From Ancylostoma caninum (taxonomy: Eukaryota; Nematoda; Chromadorea; Rhabditida; Ancylostomatidae): 64,000 bases of DNA. Position numbers and translations under genes: made by a program. This document shows, in pieces, positions 24,201-38,147 of this stretch. The notes beneath the pieces are model-generated. The model saw nothing but the letters and a program-made list of their open reading frames with translations, was not told the DNA's origin and searched no databases. The stretch is taken from assembly GCA_037903475.1 (NCBI GenBank), contig JBAJFG010000347.1:2170001-2234000 (forward strand), in the 5' to 3' direction. The first letter of the stretch is position 1, and each line of letters begins with the position of its first letter.

Positions 24201-25067
24201 GGCTGAAGAGTGTAGCCGGTGTAGGACTGAACGTACAAGGCAAGGACACACTATGTGGTGACTACATCTACAGTGGTCATACTATTGTGCTTGTCGTCAG
24301 CGCATTGTTCATGGGAGAATGTATGTGTTTTTTTTTCGATATCTTCGAATTCTTCATATTAACGACATAATTTCAGACTCACCAAGACGATGGCGTATTC
24401 TCCACGCATTTTATTGGCTGGTAGCCTTAGTGGGTGTTATATTTTTGGTGATCTCGCGTGGCCATTACACGCTTGATGTCATCCTTTCATATTTCATATG
24501 CACTAGGATATTCTGGAGCTACCACACAATGGCAGCACATCCTACAATACGAGTTAGTATTTGTTATTATTGTTATTAGTTATTTGAAATTTATTTCGTG
24601 ATTCTTGAAGCATATGGGTTATTCTGCTGGCTTCTGGTGGGTGTACTGCATCATGAAGGAAAAGGGTCGGAGCCGTTGTCCAGCGACTGGTGGATTCAAG
24701 CTCTTTCGCACTTACAATATATTTGGGTAAATTCGAACGTGAAAGAAAGGCTGGTTGACATCGAAGGGCGGAAAGAGATGCTTCAGCCCACCAATCGTAG
24801 AACAGCGGCACTGCCCCTTTCCCCTCCATTGTTTTACACCACTCTGAGTGATAAAATCGTTGTGGAATCCCGATATCTTCATGACATAATGACTTTTTTC
24901 AGTTATCAACACAGAATCATCATCGTAAGGAGTTTTGGTTCCCGCTATTCCGATACATGGAAGGCAGTGTGCTGAAGCCGGTGCCACGACGATTCGACTG
25001 TCCACTACCGATGAGTCGACTGAGATCGGTGTTTCGGCGCCGCGTCGCAAACGCACGCATCGAGTAG
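18299..25067 (+). CDS. sms: Sphingomyelin synthase
   Basis: Transfers phosphocholine from phosphatidylcholine to ceramide, giving sphingomyelin and diacylglycerol; a multipass Golgi or plasma membrane enzyme. Exons: 18299-18568, 22815-23014, 23227-23353, 24164-24320, 24377-24552, 24903-25067; all phases agree and give 364 residues. The N-terminus is Ser/Asp-rich with a polyglycine run near residues 47-57 and no SAM domain. About six hydrophobic segments follow. Family motifs are intact: LYLMRCVTM, then CGDYIYSGHT (His238) and RGHYTLDV (His281, Asp285), the catalytic His-His-Asp triad, then YHTMAA and a C-terminal FWFPLFRYME followed by VPRRFDCP. A TTTTTTTCAG acceptor sits two bases before the ATG: either trans-splicing or an upstream exon (see 7636). 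Intron 1 is 4.2 kb and holds repeats. Family certain; which paralog is not resolved. Confidence 0.93.
21677..21803 (+). repeat. Short tRNA-related element with 8 bp inverted ends
   Basis: Begins CAGTGGCG and ends CGCCACTG, a perfect 8 bp inverted end pair. It contains an A-box-like TGGCGCAATGAG just inside the 5' end and a B-box-like GGTTCAAATTC at 21779-21789. The boxes are about 90 bp apart, wider than in a normal tRNA. It lies in intron 1 of the sphingomyelin synthase gene. Probably a SINE-like element. Confidence 0.35.
22262..22430. repeat. Fragment of the ATTCGAA palindromic repeat family
   Basis: Starts GGACCGAATAAAAGTCGAATAA and ends in ATTCG/CGAATAAAT motifs, matching the arms of the element at 3051-3454. 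It lies in intron 1 of the sphingomyelin synthase gene, just after a G-rich run at 22217-22240. Confidence 0.5.
23469..23516 (+). repeat. Perfect two-copy 24 bp tandem repeat
   Basis: Two identical adjacent copies of a 24-mer containing CACAGAGATATTCTTGCAG, located in intron 3 of the sphingomyelin synthase gene. Each copy ends in TTCTTGCAG, a usable acceptor shape, though the true acceptor lies at 24163. Confidence 0.85.
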
Positions 25068-25671
25068 CGCACTGACCTCGCTGTCGAGCGGTAGTGGCAG
25101 CTATAGAAGAAGTAATCCATGCTGCCTGTCTTTGAACATTCCCCGATACTTCGCTTGTTTTTCCAGGATTTTCTTTAGATTTCTAATATCCACCTGCCAT
25201 ATTCGATAACGAATTAGAAACCGGTGTCAGCGGCGCATCATTAGGGCGCTGTTTCTCTTAAGGAACTCCCTAAGGATTCTCTTTTTTTAAAGCTTAACAA
25301 TTTTTTGACACTACTTTGTGAACGCTCAATTTGCTCTAGTTCTTGTTGTGCCGTAGTCTCTAGCATTAAGCGTAGCTGTAGTAGTTTCCTTGTGCCAAAG
25401 CTCACATGTGTATTCGAATCCTGCGTTGAAAGCACCTGGTAATAATTTCTTCATTTCAATTCGATTCCACAAATTGCAGGCCGTGGCTCCACCCACTTCT
25501 AGTTTTCAAGGGTTGTTGGCCACCACCACTCAACGAAAAAGGACACTATTTCTTCTTTTGTTGCCGGTGCGATAATTTGCTCTCGATGTTGAAAGAATCA
25601 CCGATGTACCATTTCTCGTTCCAAATTTCAGCGCGAATTCTAAAGGCTTTGCTATGGGGCTATTCTGAATC

Positions 25672-26054
25672 GTGAAGGGAAACGGGGCGTTGCCACTGCT
25701 CTAGGATTGGCCCATTCGGATAGTCTTCCCGCCCTCCTCTGTTAGTTCGTTCAACATTCACGCAAAACGAGTGTGGAACCTTATACCTGGCAAATTCATG
25801 AGATAGCCCAATGACAAAGCTTGTAATCCAGAAACAATGCCTCATACAACGCAAAAAACATGTTGTGTGTAGAAGTCCATCGAACGGGCTGATTGGGTGG
25901 GAAAGGGAGGTGAGCAGTTATATGTACCCGGACAGAAAGGTGTTGACCAACTCTGCGCCTAGCCAATTCGTCCTTTCCAGCTAAAACGCTGCACTCTGGC
26001 AGGCCTTCGGCTGGGCTCATCGTAGGTGAGTGGCAACACCCCGTTCCCTCTTAC
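25672..26054. mobile_element. MITE downstream of the sphingomyelin synthase gene
   Basis: Imperfect inverted ends of about 26 bp: the left end holds ACGGGGCGTTGCCACT and the right end, read in reverse complement, holds ACGGGGTGTTGCCACT. No coding content. The rest of the 25068-27882 spacer apart from this element and the one at 26963 shows no supported gene. Confidence 0.6.
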
Positions 26055-26962
26055 GGTGAAACACGCGCTTATGCGGTCGCACCATTCTGGCAAATATGCC
26101 CTATAGACTTCCATCTGCTATATACCAAGCCTTCACAGCATGACTGGAGCTTTTTGGGCCCTCGTCTTAACGTTAAATTCACATTGAATCATTTATGATG
26201 CGTAGTGTGCATGAAGCTGGATTTGAATACCATGTGAAAAGCTAAAGTAACCAATGATTTTTGAACGGGTAATAGCGAAGGTGACATGAATGACATTGCT
26301 GGTCGTCTCCTGCGCTTAATTCACCCGCCCAAAATCATAGGTAATCAGACTTGATATCAACGCGACTTCCTCATGTCACTTTACGGGCCAACTTTCGCGT
26401 ATGTGTTGTTGTTAATGTGCGCCGCGAATGATTTTTTGTACAGAACCCTTCACTTACTAGCTAGTTGCAGATCAGTCATTCTACTTTCACGTTTTCATGA
26501 ATCTTTGAATAGACCTTATTGGAACAAGTAACTTGCCGTCTCAATTCGAACGTATTCTATATCACTGCAAACATGATTCACGTGATTTATTGTCTTCAAG
26601 TATGTGCTTCAGATGTGATTTTGTGTTTCATTATTTACATGTATATGTTTGTATATGTAAGCGGTTCAATTGAAAGTACCGTTCATTTACGGCTAAAGTA
26701 TGAGTGCTGTCTTGCGTTTAAAAGTGAGAAATTCTCATTGCCTTAATTGTATTCTTGTCACGTTCCAGACGCTGCTTATGTTGTTCTTGCCGTATACAAA
26801 CTCATTGGTTAGCTATTAAAGAGTTAAACACAAAACTATTTTCATGTGTTGTGCAAAATGAAAAAAAGAACAATTTAGGTTCAGGTAAAAGCTCCTAAAG
26901 CAGCAGCGTGAGTATTTTCAGAGCTACAACCCTATTTTTGCTCCAACAAAATCGGACATATC

Positions 26963-27304
26963 GTCTATCCGAAACGACGAGTCTGCCCACGCACGCGGGG
27001 ATCGAGGGGCGGCGCGGCTGGGACGGATGCTATTGGGTGCCATAAAATAAAACAAAAAAAGGAAAATACCTATGCTCCGTTTCGTTCCTACCACTACACG
27101 GAGACAAGGATAAAGAATAAGACCACCACAGGAACTCGAACTCGGAACATGTCGTCCACGTCACAGCCAAACCATTGGTCAATACCATGAAGATAACGAT
27201 GAAACGTTATACGCAGAGCAGGGATGATGACCTGGAGCGCCAGCAAACGTGGCAGCTTCTCGACCACCGCGTGCGTGGGCGGACTCGTCGTTTCGGACAA
27301 ACTA
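26963..27304. mobile_element. MITE with 30 bp inverted ends
   Basis: The left end contains CCGAAACGACGAGTCTGCCC and the right end is its reverse complement with one substitution (CGCCC); the match continues through ACGCACGCGG. Length about 340 bp. The open frame inside on the minus strand has no family features. Confidence 0.7.
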
Positions 27305-27882
27305 TAACACCCTAACGCTTGCTCACAAAATTGTGTACTTTAAAGAAAATCTCGCAGTTCGACAGGCAAGAGGATGGGACTGGTGAGAGCGGAAACCACT
27401 AGCTCAGAGTTGAAAATATACCTCTGAACCAAAAAAAGAAAAAAAAACTGGAGACCTGCCTTCAATACATATTTTTCCTCAAAAACCTTTCATGTGAACG
27501 AGCTCATGAACGACTGGAGCCTAATGATTTTGACGAATAGCATAGTTTGCTTTGAGAACTCTATCGTAGTGAGTGAAAGTTTCATGGAGCAGTAATGCAC
27601 CAGAGGAGGTAAGACGTTGAAGAAATGCTTGTTAGGGAACAGCCGTTCTGATGCACATTCTCCTGCTTATCAAATTTGCACATGAGCCAGCAAGCACATA
27701 CATTATCCGAAACTACATACAACTACCATTCTTGTCACATGTGTCATATAAGATTGGATCTTTTACCTCCTTTTCATTTGTAAAACGAATAAACACACAA
27801 TCAACTCGACATTTTAGTACACGCTGAGAGATCAAAAACTGACATAGAGCCCAAATATGGATAACATGAGGAGTGAAAATCT

Positions 27883-29895
27883 CTAATCATTTTCATGGAA
27901 ACATGTCGAGGTTTTACCACTACTGATGCTTTCAATGTCACTCCTAAGCCGCTCACAATTCTCATTTGTCATCATAAGAAAGGAAATCTTCGAGTCGTGA
28001 TCTGTCACACGATTCCTTCGGTCAAGAACATCCGACAGAACAACGTTTTTACTTTTCAGTAGAGAATGTAGCTCGTCTCGCTTCAGGATGAGTTCTTCTT
28101 TCTATAACTGTCAGGGTGGCATAGCAAATAATTAGAATATGTGACAAAGAATGAGGAAGGAAAAGAATGAAGAAAGAAAGGGACAAAAAGAATAATCTAG
28201 TCTGGATCTAAGATCGATGAAAGTGCCTTAACAAAAATTAGCCGACCTTTCTTAACAGCTCTTTGGCGCGTTTGAGCTTCTCTGGGTCGATCGCAGCTGC
28301 AAATTAGAAAACTGGAGTATTGCTAAGAAGCTATAATGGAAGAGCGTTCACAACAAACTCATACAGAAAAGAAATGGAATAAAGCAATGTTCATAGTTAA
28401 AACCGTAAAATGGTTCTGTGAAAATGTATGCTGACTTTTTCGTTTCAGGCAGTAGTATAGAATGCCTACGCTCAAACTTTTGACCCCTCAACTCTGAGAA
28501 TCCGCGGTTCATTCCGCACTCTTCTATTTGTAGAACGTTTGTAGAACACTTAGCTATCTTCACCTTCTGTCTTTTTTCTAGAATAAATTCGGAAGGACAC
28601 CAAATCCAATTGTGGAATTATGGAAAATTATGGGAAAAGTCATCATCACTGAAATTGTTCACGCAAGAAACGAGCATTTCCAACTTAACACACTTACTGC
28701 AAGTGCATCATAGAATGTTTCGAAAAATGAGTATGAGAATGGACCGAACAGAGCTATTAATTTACATTTGTGAGATAGACAAAAACATGCACCAACTCAG
28801 AGATGCTGCTTCGATAAAAGGACAAAGTAGATGTTTCAAAGTATAGATTTCTACTGATTAACGCAAATTTACTGATGACTATAACAAAGACGTGTACAAG
28901 CATTACCTGAGAGAGTTCTGATCTTGCTCAATTGAGCCTCCCGATCTCTTAGCAGGTCTTCACACCTCTGCTCCTCTTTCAGTGCCGTTGAGAGTGCTTC
29001 CCTGTGGGGCGCATCTTTAAAAAAACCACTGCGTTCAAGTTATGATGGAAAATAAGTTATGTAATTATAGCGGTTATACATTACATCCAAGTGTAAGTTA
29101 AAATGAATTTAGTTTGAATCACTTGATACGACGAGTACTAAAGGCACTGCTCGGCTAGTTCTGCACCAAAATTTCGAAGAAAAATTTTTTGCCCCAAGTT
29201 CGCCTAGGGGGGGGGGGGTTATTGGAGGTGCTGAACACGAATATCGTATCCATTTTGTACCGTAACTCCGTCCCTGTAGTGTTACGGTAGGTATACTGTG
29301 GACACGATATCTCACAAAATCCTCTAAAATTATGCCTAGAGGGGTTGTTTTGGGCGCTGATCACGAATATCGTGTCCGTTTTGTACGGGTAGGTGTATGG
29401 TAGGAAACTGGAAGAAAATGCCGATTTCTGTAGGAAAATGAAGGAGGCATGCAAAATAAAGTTGATATGATTGATCAGCGCCTAAAACGACCCCTCTATG
29501 CAAAAGTTGAAAGGATTCTGTGACATACCGTACCCACAATGTACCTACCGTAACCTTGCGAAAACGGAGTTACGGTACAAAATGGATACGATATTCGTGT
29601 TCAGTACCCCAAATAACCGCACTATGCGAAGTTTGAGCGAAAAGAATTTTCTCGAAATTTTAGGGCAGGCAAAAAAAGCTAAACATGAAACTTCTCAAAC
29701 GTATTCCATGTAATAACTGCGCTCATGCTTAGCACAGGTTACCAGTGCAGACAATGAAATCGTTAAAATCGAAGCGAAGCACTCACCATAATGATCACTT
29801 GGCACCGGCGGATCGTCGTCCTCCGAAAGAAATTCCTGCATGCAAAGCACTTGTGCTCGAGAACGCAATGCTTGGCTGATCATATCGGCTTCCAT
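27883..29895 (-). CDS. Small coiled-coil protein, function unknown
   Basis: Not recognised as a named family. Minus-strand exons 29895-29787, 29014-28907, 28296-28247, 28101-27883 join with agreeing phases (1, 1, 0) into 161 residues ending at a TAG. The start is the ATG nearest a TTTTCAG acceptor, seven bases downstream of it. The acidic N-terminus (LSEDDDPPVPSDHY) is followed by strongly helical, charged sequence (ALKEEQRCEDLLRDREAQL, then DPEKLKRAKELLRK and KEELILKRDELHSLLK) typical of a coiled coil. No membrane segment. The third donor (GTCGGC) is poor; without that splice the frame would stop two codons later, giving about 91 residues. A possible GTAAAA donor near the end means the C-terminus could also differ. 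Intron 1 contains a foldback repeat. Transcribed away from the LanC-like gene. Confidence 0.6.
29165..29667. repeat. Foldback element, family member 2, in an intron
   Basis: Arms of about 200 bp are inverted copies: the left arm has GCTGAACACGAATATCG followed by TACCGTAAC, and the right arm has GTTACGGTAC then CGATATTCGTGTTCAG. It shares the TGATCACGAATATCGTG-like core with the foldback at 4019-4592. It lies wholly within intron 1 of the minus-strand coiled-coil gene and includes a 12-base G run near 29207-29218. Confidence 0.7.
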
Positions 29896-30877
29896 CACTG
29901 ACTGAAAACTAATGCAGAATTGATGAACTTCAACAGTAAATTAATGAAAGACGGCAGCATTTCAAATGTTAGCGGTTCGCGCCACGAACTCTATGGGGCA
30001 CGTAATCTGCCGTGGAGCGTGGAATTGGTGACGGCATTTTCGGAGAACGAATGGAATGAATGGTTGGCCAGGACCTTTGCTTAATTTATTCGACAACGTC
30101 ATTATTTTTTGATTTGATCAGATGAATAAAAGAAAACTGTGGGATGGAATTATCCTTGGAAATCCATGAATTAATGGATCTGGGAAAAGGTGTCCTTTTC
30201 CGAAGCAAAAACTAAAGCGCAATTGACTGTACGATAAGACTTTCTCTAGAATAATGGTGCACCCTTGAACGTGGCAACACGCAGAGTCAACATGATCGAT
30301 GATCCCAGGCTTAGGAAAAATGAACCATCCCAGACTTAGAGAAAATGAACCATACTTAACAATAGTCTCAGCTAGATTTCGTTGAATAAATCGAGCGCTG
30401 ACTCGTGTTTAGTATTAGCACTTCGAGATAATGTTGGAATCTTGTAACCAGGATCTTTTTTGGTGCCTCAGCGTTCAGTGTTTTCACTAGCTCGAAATCC
30501 GACACAATGTGTTGTCTATTCGAAGCTCGATTCAGGTGAACCTAGCTGAATTACAACCTTACAAAGTGTTATGGATTGAGAATTGCCTTTACTGTGTAAT
30601 TCGTTGTAGAAAGAGGCCTTCAACGGAAAATTTAGTTTATGCAGCACGCCACAGTTCCGTCGAGGTGATGCGCTTTGCTCTGACACGTCCCGACGCGACG
30701 CTGACGAGTTAGAACGGAGTAGGACCGTTAAAACATGTTAGAACTCGAGAGGAGCGTGTCAAGACAGGTCAGGAACAAGTGTGCTGTGTATAGCAGACAG
30801 CGTCGCTTCCATTTCGTTCGAAGCCGGTTTGTCCCCTTTGGAAGGCTTGCTGTGGATCAGTGTTCCATACTAAGAAG
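29896..30877. other. Intergenic spacer between divergent genes
   Basis: Contains a roughly 27 bp imperfect tandem duplication near 30302-30350 (a CCATCCCAGACTTAG-like unit). No supported gene. It presumably carries the promoters of the coiled-coil gene (minus) and of whatever starts to the right. Confidence 0.4.
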
Positions 30878-30973
30878 ATGTCCTCGGGTAATGCACAGCA
30901 CCTTGCTGCACAACTTTGCCAAAGTCTGAACGAGTTGTTGACGATCAACCCTCCCGATAGACGGCCCGCCCAA
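30878..30973 (+). CDS. Possible isolated coding exon, gene unknown
   Basis: ATG at 30878 opens 32 codons of composition-normal, helical sequence (NAQHLAAQLCQSLNELL) ending before a strong GTGAGT donor at 30974 with one base carried. A GGATCAG acceptor-like site lies 18 bases upstream of the ATG. It does not join in frame to the LanC-like start exon at 31968, so it would belong to a separate short upstream gene whose other exons I could not place. Weak call. Confidence 0.25.
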
Positions 30974-31967
30974 CGTGAGTTCTCTTTCCATATTCGCATG
31001 AATACTGTGGTTTTAGCACTTTGGGGGATTTGAATTATGTTTTAGTCGGTGAAGTTGTGAATCACATAATGGAGGTTCGAAAATGAACTTTCCTAGTAAA
31101 GTCATCGTCAACTTGTTGGAAAAAGTGCGGACTCTACAACACAATAGGATGCGGCGCGTGTCAAAAAATATGTGGGTCAGCCGACCTACGGGTATCTCCA
31201 GACTTCGTCAGTTCAATCCGATCAAAACCAATCGGTTTGGAAGGTATAACGATGCTGTAGGGGAGGCCTATCGATCGCAGATTTGCATTGGTTGAAAGGC
31301 AACTTCAGTAGTCTCTTTAATACACACGTGCATGCGTCAGGCTGGATCCAGTGAAGAAAGTCCCCTCGCGGAAGTGAGCATAGTGAAAATTTCCCGTAGA
31401 ATGTTCAATCAACCTAAATATGCTGCCGAGCTGCATATAGTTCGCTTTAGTAAGGTTGCTACCGGAGAAGATCTATATCCTTGCATAAAAATGAAGGAAT
31501 CGAAGTGGGATCGGCCCAGAATCATTCCCGAGATCATTCGCGATTCTTGACCCTCTCATGAAGCACGGGATCATCCATGGTGGGGCCTTGCCGTCCGCGA
31601 GGGGTAGTATTCGACGAAATATTGCGTACTAGGGCGCGCTGTTTCTGCATTCACGGTTGTTTTTTCCGTTTTTGTTTTCGTGGGAAGAGGATGTGCATTT
31701 TCCAATCGCGGACCGTTGAAGTTGTGATCCTGTTATTCTACATACCGCAGTTAATATGTCAGTAGTCCAACACTAATCTAGAGCACATCAGCGTTCATGG
31801 AGCTTCTAGCTAGTCGTAGCGTTTTTGTACGTGTTGTTTAAATAGTATCTCTCACAAAAAGTCTGTAAGTCTACAAAGGATTCAGAATACGAATAATACT
31901 GGCGTCATCGAGTGCATGACCCATACGTTCGGATGGCTCACTGTTCTCATTTATGAACATATTCCAG

Positions 31968-34304
<2,337 letters not shown>

Positions 34305-35875
34305 ACAATTCTATCTTATTTTTGGAAGCGCTTCGATTTTTGTTTGTACAAATGTAGATAGGTTCAATAGAAACCCTTAGTGCTTTGTTTTTCGAACAAG
34401 CTATTACGCATAAGTTTAGATTTCCTCATAATGTTCTATCATTGTTCGCTTAAGAATCACAAGCAAGAAAAATTCAAGCAGTGCTATTGTGATTCCTTTT
34501 CTTCTCGGTGACTGTTTATTTTACTAGTTATTATAAATGTGCTTTACGAGTTATTATAAATGTGCTTATCCTTTGTGCTGTACTGTCAGGTGAGGTCACC
34601 GTAAAAGTAGGTTGAGTGAATTATTTGGTTACGAAGGTCATGCTACTTCGGTTGAAGAAAAAGTGATTTCGAGACATACACGGTATGTACGTAATGACAT
34701 ATCATTCTGGACTTACATAGCTCTCATCAGATTTCTCGTAGCTTGGAAGCTTCCGTGGCTACATGCATGCTCAGTCTTGATCCCAAATATTGGGTTGGGC
34801 AATAAATTCGTGCTGTTTTCCATGGGGATGAAAACTACTGATATTTGCAGACAGGTTAAATCAATAGCAAGTGATCCACGTAGGCCATTTCCTCCTTTGC
34901 TAATACTGCAAGGGGCCGAAGAGCTCCTCAGTTTCATCTCCGTGAAAGGCCACATTGTTTGAGACGACTCAATTTGTGGCCCTCGACTGCAGCTCTTCAA
35001 TGGAGCTTTAGAAGATTTCAAGGAAAGTGGAAAAACAAAGTGGTCGGCGAGAGCCTAAAGCGCGTAGAGCTGGTACGAGTAGAATCACACTCCATTCCAG
35101 AACTTCGATTATGGTTTTGACGAAATTACCCCAGAGGTGTTGCGTGTTCACATTGTGAAGCGTGACCTCTGACCGAGCCCTTTGGGTGTTTTCTCACAAA
35201 CTGGATCAGCTGAATTTAGTAGTTGCTGAGAGTTACCATCCGCTGTGATTCTTCTTTACATTTAGGGCAAACCTTAGCGAATAGTCGTCCCATCGTTCTT
35301 CAAACCGCATTTTCAGAACGCAGGGTCTTCTAGGCCAAAGATGGTTTCCCCGTAGACGTCGTTGATATCCCTGGCCCGGAAGTCCAGCAGTAAGAAGTGT
35401 CGGAGTTTTCGCTACTGTCATTTTGTGGGTCACACTCTATGCTGTATAAATTGAGGTGTAACAAAATCTATCATCACTTGATCTTCTGGTTGTTATTAAA
35501 TCTAACGCTATCCACTGTAAATTGGCCCACGGCCAACATCGAGGCGGGTCGGTTCTGCCAGCTGGTTGTTGCAGTGACTGAGACGAGGCAATGTGCTATT
35601 GTTATGCGACGGTGTGCGTTTTCACGTTATTTCGAGCACTGCTAGCATCATACAATTTACTTTTAATCTCATCTATATTCTTGGTTGCTAAATAGTTTTG
35701 TAGATCGAGTTGCACCCACGACGTTTACAGGATATTGTTTGATGCACATGTTCTGTATTAACATAATGGTTTATTCAGTCATTTTGATTGGCGACACGAT
35801 AGCTAGGATATTCTTGAGAGCCGAGTAAGACTGAGAGCATAACTTAATACCAAAACTAGAACTAACTCAAAACTA
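34305..35875. other. Spacer, probably decayed repeats
   Basis: A 22 bp direct duplication (TTATTATAAATGTGCTT units) lies at about 34527-34569. At 34786 a TATTGGGTTGGGCAATAAAT string resembles a mariner terminal repeat, but no matching right end is visible. A 116-codon open frame at 34612-34962 has no family motif and is not called. No supported gene. Confidence 0.4.
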
Positions 35876-37059
35876 TTAGGTTGTCCCGTAAATAATGGCC
35901 GTTTTGCAGGTGCGCATTCCAAGGTGCGTAACTCAGCTCACATTTGAGATTTTCCCTTGAAATAAAAAAGTGTTATGATCAGCATTTCCTGCGTATTTTA
36001 GCGGTACAGTGAAACTTATGTAAGGAAAAAACCCCAAACCACAGGAGTCAACGAAGTGCGAAAGGTCAATTTTCGGTGCACATTGATTCGCATGAATTTT
36101 CTAGCCAAAAACTTGATTCATCGCAAGCTCGAAAAGATACCCTATTAGGCAAAGGTGTGGTCAACACAATATCACAAGGAGAGATCCAAAGTCTCAGTGA
36201 AGTTTTTCTGGTAGGATGTGAACCTGTGTGGATTTGCCCGCCCCGCCGGTGGATATGCACTTTTTCGGTTCACCAAAACTGAGGCATTTTCAACCGAATC
36301 TTGAAGCCGAGCTCCAAATGGTAACAGAGAGGCATTCAGTAAATTCCACTCGTGGCCTGGCCTAGCTAGTGTTGAACACCTCGAGTAGCATTTCATCTCC
36401 CAGAGAAAAGTTACCGTTTTCTGAGATGTCAAAGTTCGTTGGATATATCCAGATCCCCCTCAGTGATGCAAACAAGACAAAAGTCCATTTTAATAAGCAA
36501 CGTCTACTCATCACTAAAAGTGGCCCACTTTTTCGGAAAATCTCGCACCAGTGTTTATTGGAGGGATTAAAGTAAATGGTGTCGCAAGTTAAGCACTGAC
36601 CAGCAATGCTTTTGATCAAAATCCACTTTGCCCATTTTTTGCCAAGTTTGGCTGCCAAGAAGGCAGGGCGACCAGTGATTTAGTTGCGTCCAACCTGGTT
36701 GCTAACATTTTTATGGACTGTTTCAGAATTCTCGTCCCGCCTCCAGAACTATGCTTCCGTTCCACACAAGTTTCGGGACCTTCACCTGGTCAAATCCAGA
36801 TCTGGCTTTCATCCTATTAGGGCGAAAAAATAGTCTAAAAATTGGGAGAGCACAAAAATCATGTTTTACCTTACCGTACAATTTCGTCTGCAGAAACAAT
36901 AGAAAGGGTAATTGAGGAAGCCTTCTCAGGATACGGATAGAGCAGGTCTTGCTCTTCAAAACAGTCCAAAGTTTGTCTATCTAGCTTCTGAAATAATGGA
37001 TTCATGAACTTCCAAATATTCATTCCTAGGTTGCGGCAGTTTATTGTGGGACAACCTAA
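35876..37059. mobile_element. Decayed mariner-type element
   Basis: Left end TTAGGTTGTCCCGTAAATAA at 35876. The right end, read in reverse complement, begins TTAGGTTGTCCCACAATAAA. TA flanks both sides (35874-35875 and 37060-37061). Length 1184 bp fits a mariner, and the TIR start resembles the copy at 39452. The interior has no open transposase frame and I could not recognise catalytic motifs, so assignment rests on the ends and the TA duplication. Confidence 0.65.
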
Positions 37060-37838
37060 TAGAAGACACGTACAGGAAAACTGAATGAGGATCCAGACTG
37101 CTTCTCAAGGGGGACACGCAGCGTATAGGATTCCCAAACCACGATCAGCTTTTCTAGCAAGCCCGGGTGCGAAGGCTAGCTAGAATTACCTCATTATGGA
37201 TAGATGACACTGCCTGTTTCGGAGCGGAAGCCCAACAGAGTAGATACGTATAATAAGGAAAGATTAAGAGTATTAGTGTGCATGTCCAATTATACTTTGG
37301 TTTCTTCACTAGAATGTCACCGCACAACATGTCCAGTACTCATGTTTTCGTGGTACAGGACGGCCTAAATCTCACCAGCAAGTGATGTTATAAGCATTTG
37401 ATCGCATTATGCTGATGAGACATTGTTTTCCATGACAGATGTAAATCATTTTCGGACACCATTTATGGCTAGTTCCTTCTCTGAGTTTGCGTAATCCTGA
37501 ATGAACACGGCCTCAGACCACCACAGCAAGAGGCGCCATGATAACTGTGCTATGATTGGCTGAAACGGTTCTGTGATTGGTTAGCTGTTAACAACTCATT
37601 AATGATCACTTTGTCGTGTATAAAGCAGATTCAGGAAATTGTTTGGAAACTGAGAAGCGACCCACAGCCTTGAGAAACAGTGATATCGAGGCAGAAACGC
37701 TATTTCCTCCTAGATGTCACAGTTTGCATCACTCGAAAGAAGTGGACAACAGCTTTTCCCTTCAAGGAATTTGTACTTCCATGATGTTTATCGAATTTTA
37801 TCTTCCATAGCTCACATTCGTCAGCACTCCACTCGGAA
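37060..37838. other. Spacer without recognised features
   Basis: No supported exon, RNA gene or repeat boundary. A TTCGTCAG acceptor-like site at 37817-37824 lies just upstream of the small candidate gene starting at 37839. Confidence 0.4.
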
Positions 37839-38147
37839 ATGATGTTTAGAGTTCACGTCTTAATGAAAATCCTAACTGAAAGAGGTGTCGGAATATCATG
37901 TATTCTCCGTTCTATAGCCAGTAAGGTTAGGCCAGATGTGAATAGGATTTTTTGTTTTTTTTTTCTTTTGATCCACGGAGGCCATTTAGGGTCATTTTTG
38001 TTATTTCTTGCATTTTACGGAGTTCTAATCCTCGTTGATGCCCAGTTTTGGTCAAAGTTGCTTGAAGATATGTATTATGAGAACAACTGGAGGCAAGGCT
38101 TCACACCTGATTATGGCATTCAGCCCTTTAGACCAGCGTTCTTCTGA
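37839..38147 (+). CDS. Candidate small secreted or membrane protein, unknown family
   Basis: Two exons, 37839-37920 and 37990-38147, give 79 residues. The donor is GTAAGG and the acceptor CCATTTAG, with matching one-base phase; the 69 bp intron is near the short-intron size of neighbouring genes. The second exon opens with a hydrophobic stretch (SFLLFLAFYGVLILVDAQ) like a signal peptide or membrane segment, followed by an aromatic-rich tail (FWSKLLEDMYYENNWRQG, then PFRPAFF). The intron is also open and a multiple of three, so an unspliced 102-residue form is possible. No family is recognised. Two ATGs occur in tandem at 37839 and 37842. Codon-like composition and splice sites are the only support. 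Confidence 0.4.
   Translation: MMFRVHVLMKILTERGVGISCILRSIASKVRPDVNRIFCFFFLLIHGGHLGSFLLFLAFYGVLILVDAQFWSKLLEDMYYENNWRQGFTPDYGIQPFRPAFF

Noticed and set aside
24598..24900. Open sequence between sphingomyelin synthase exons 5 and 6
   Set aside because: Splicing 24552 to 24903 is in phase and reproduces the family's continuous YHT...FWFPLFRY region, so no extra exon is needed.
31083..31295. Helical-looking open frame (VNLLEKVRTLQHNR) after the possible exon at 30878
   Set aside because: The acceptor before it gives the wrong phase for joining to 30878, and the rest of the frame lacks any motif.
34612..34962. 116-codon open frame 3' of the LanC-like gene
   Set aside because: Overlaps a mariner-end-like string and has no domain signal.
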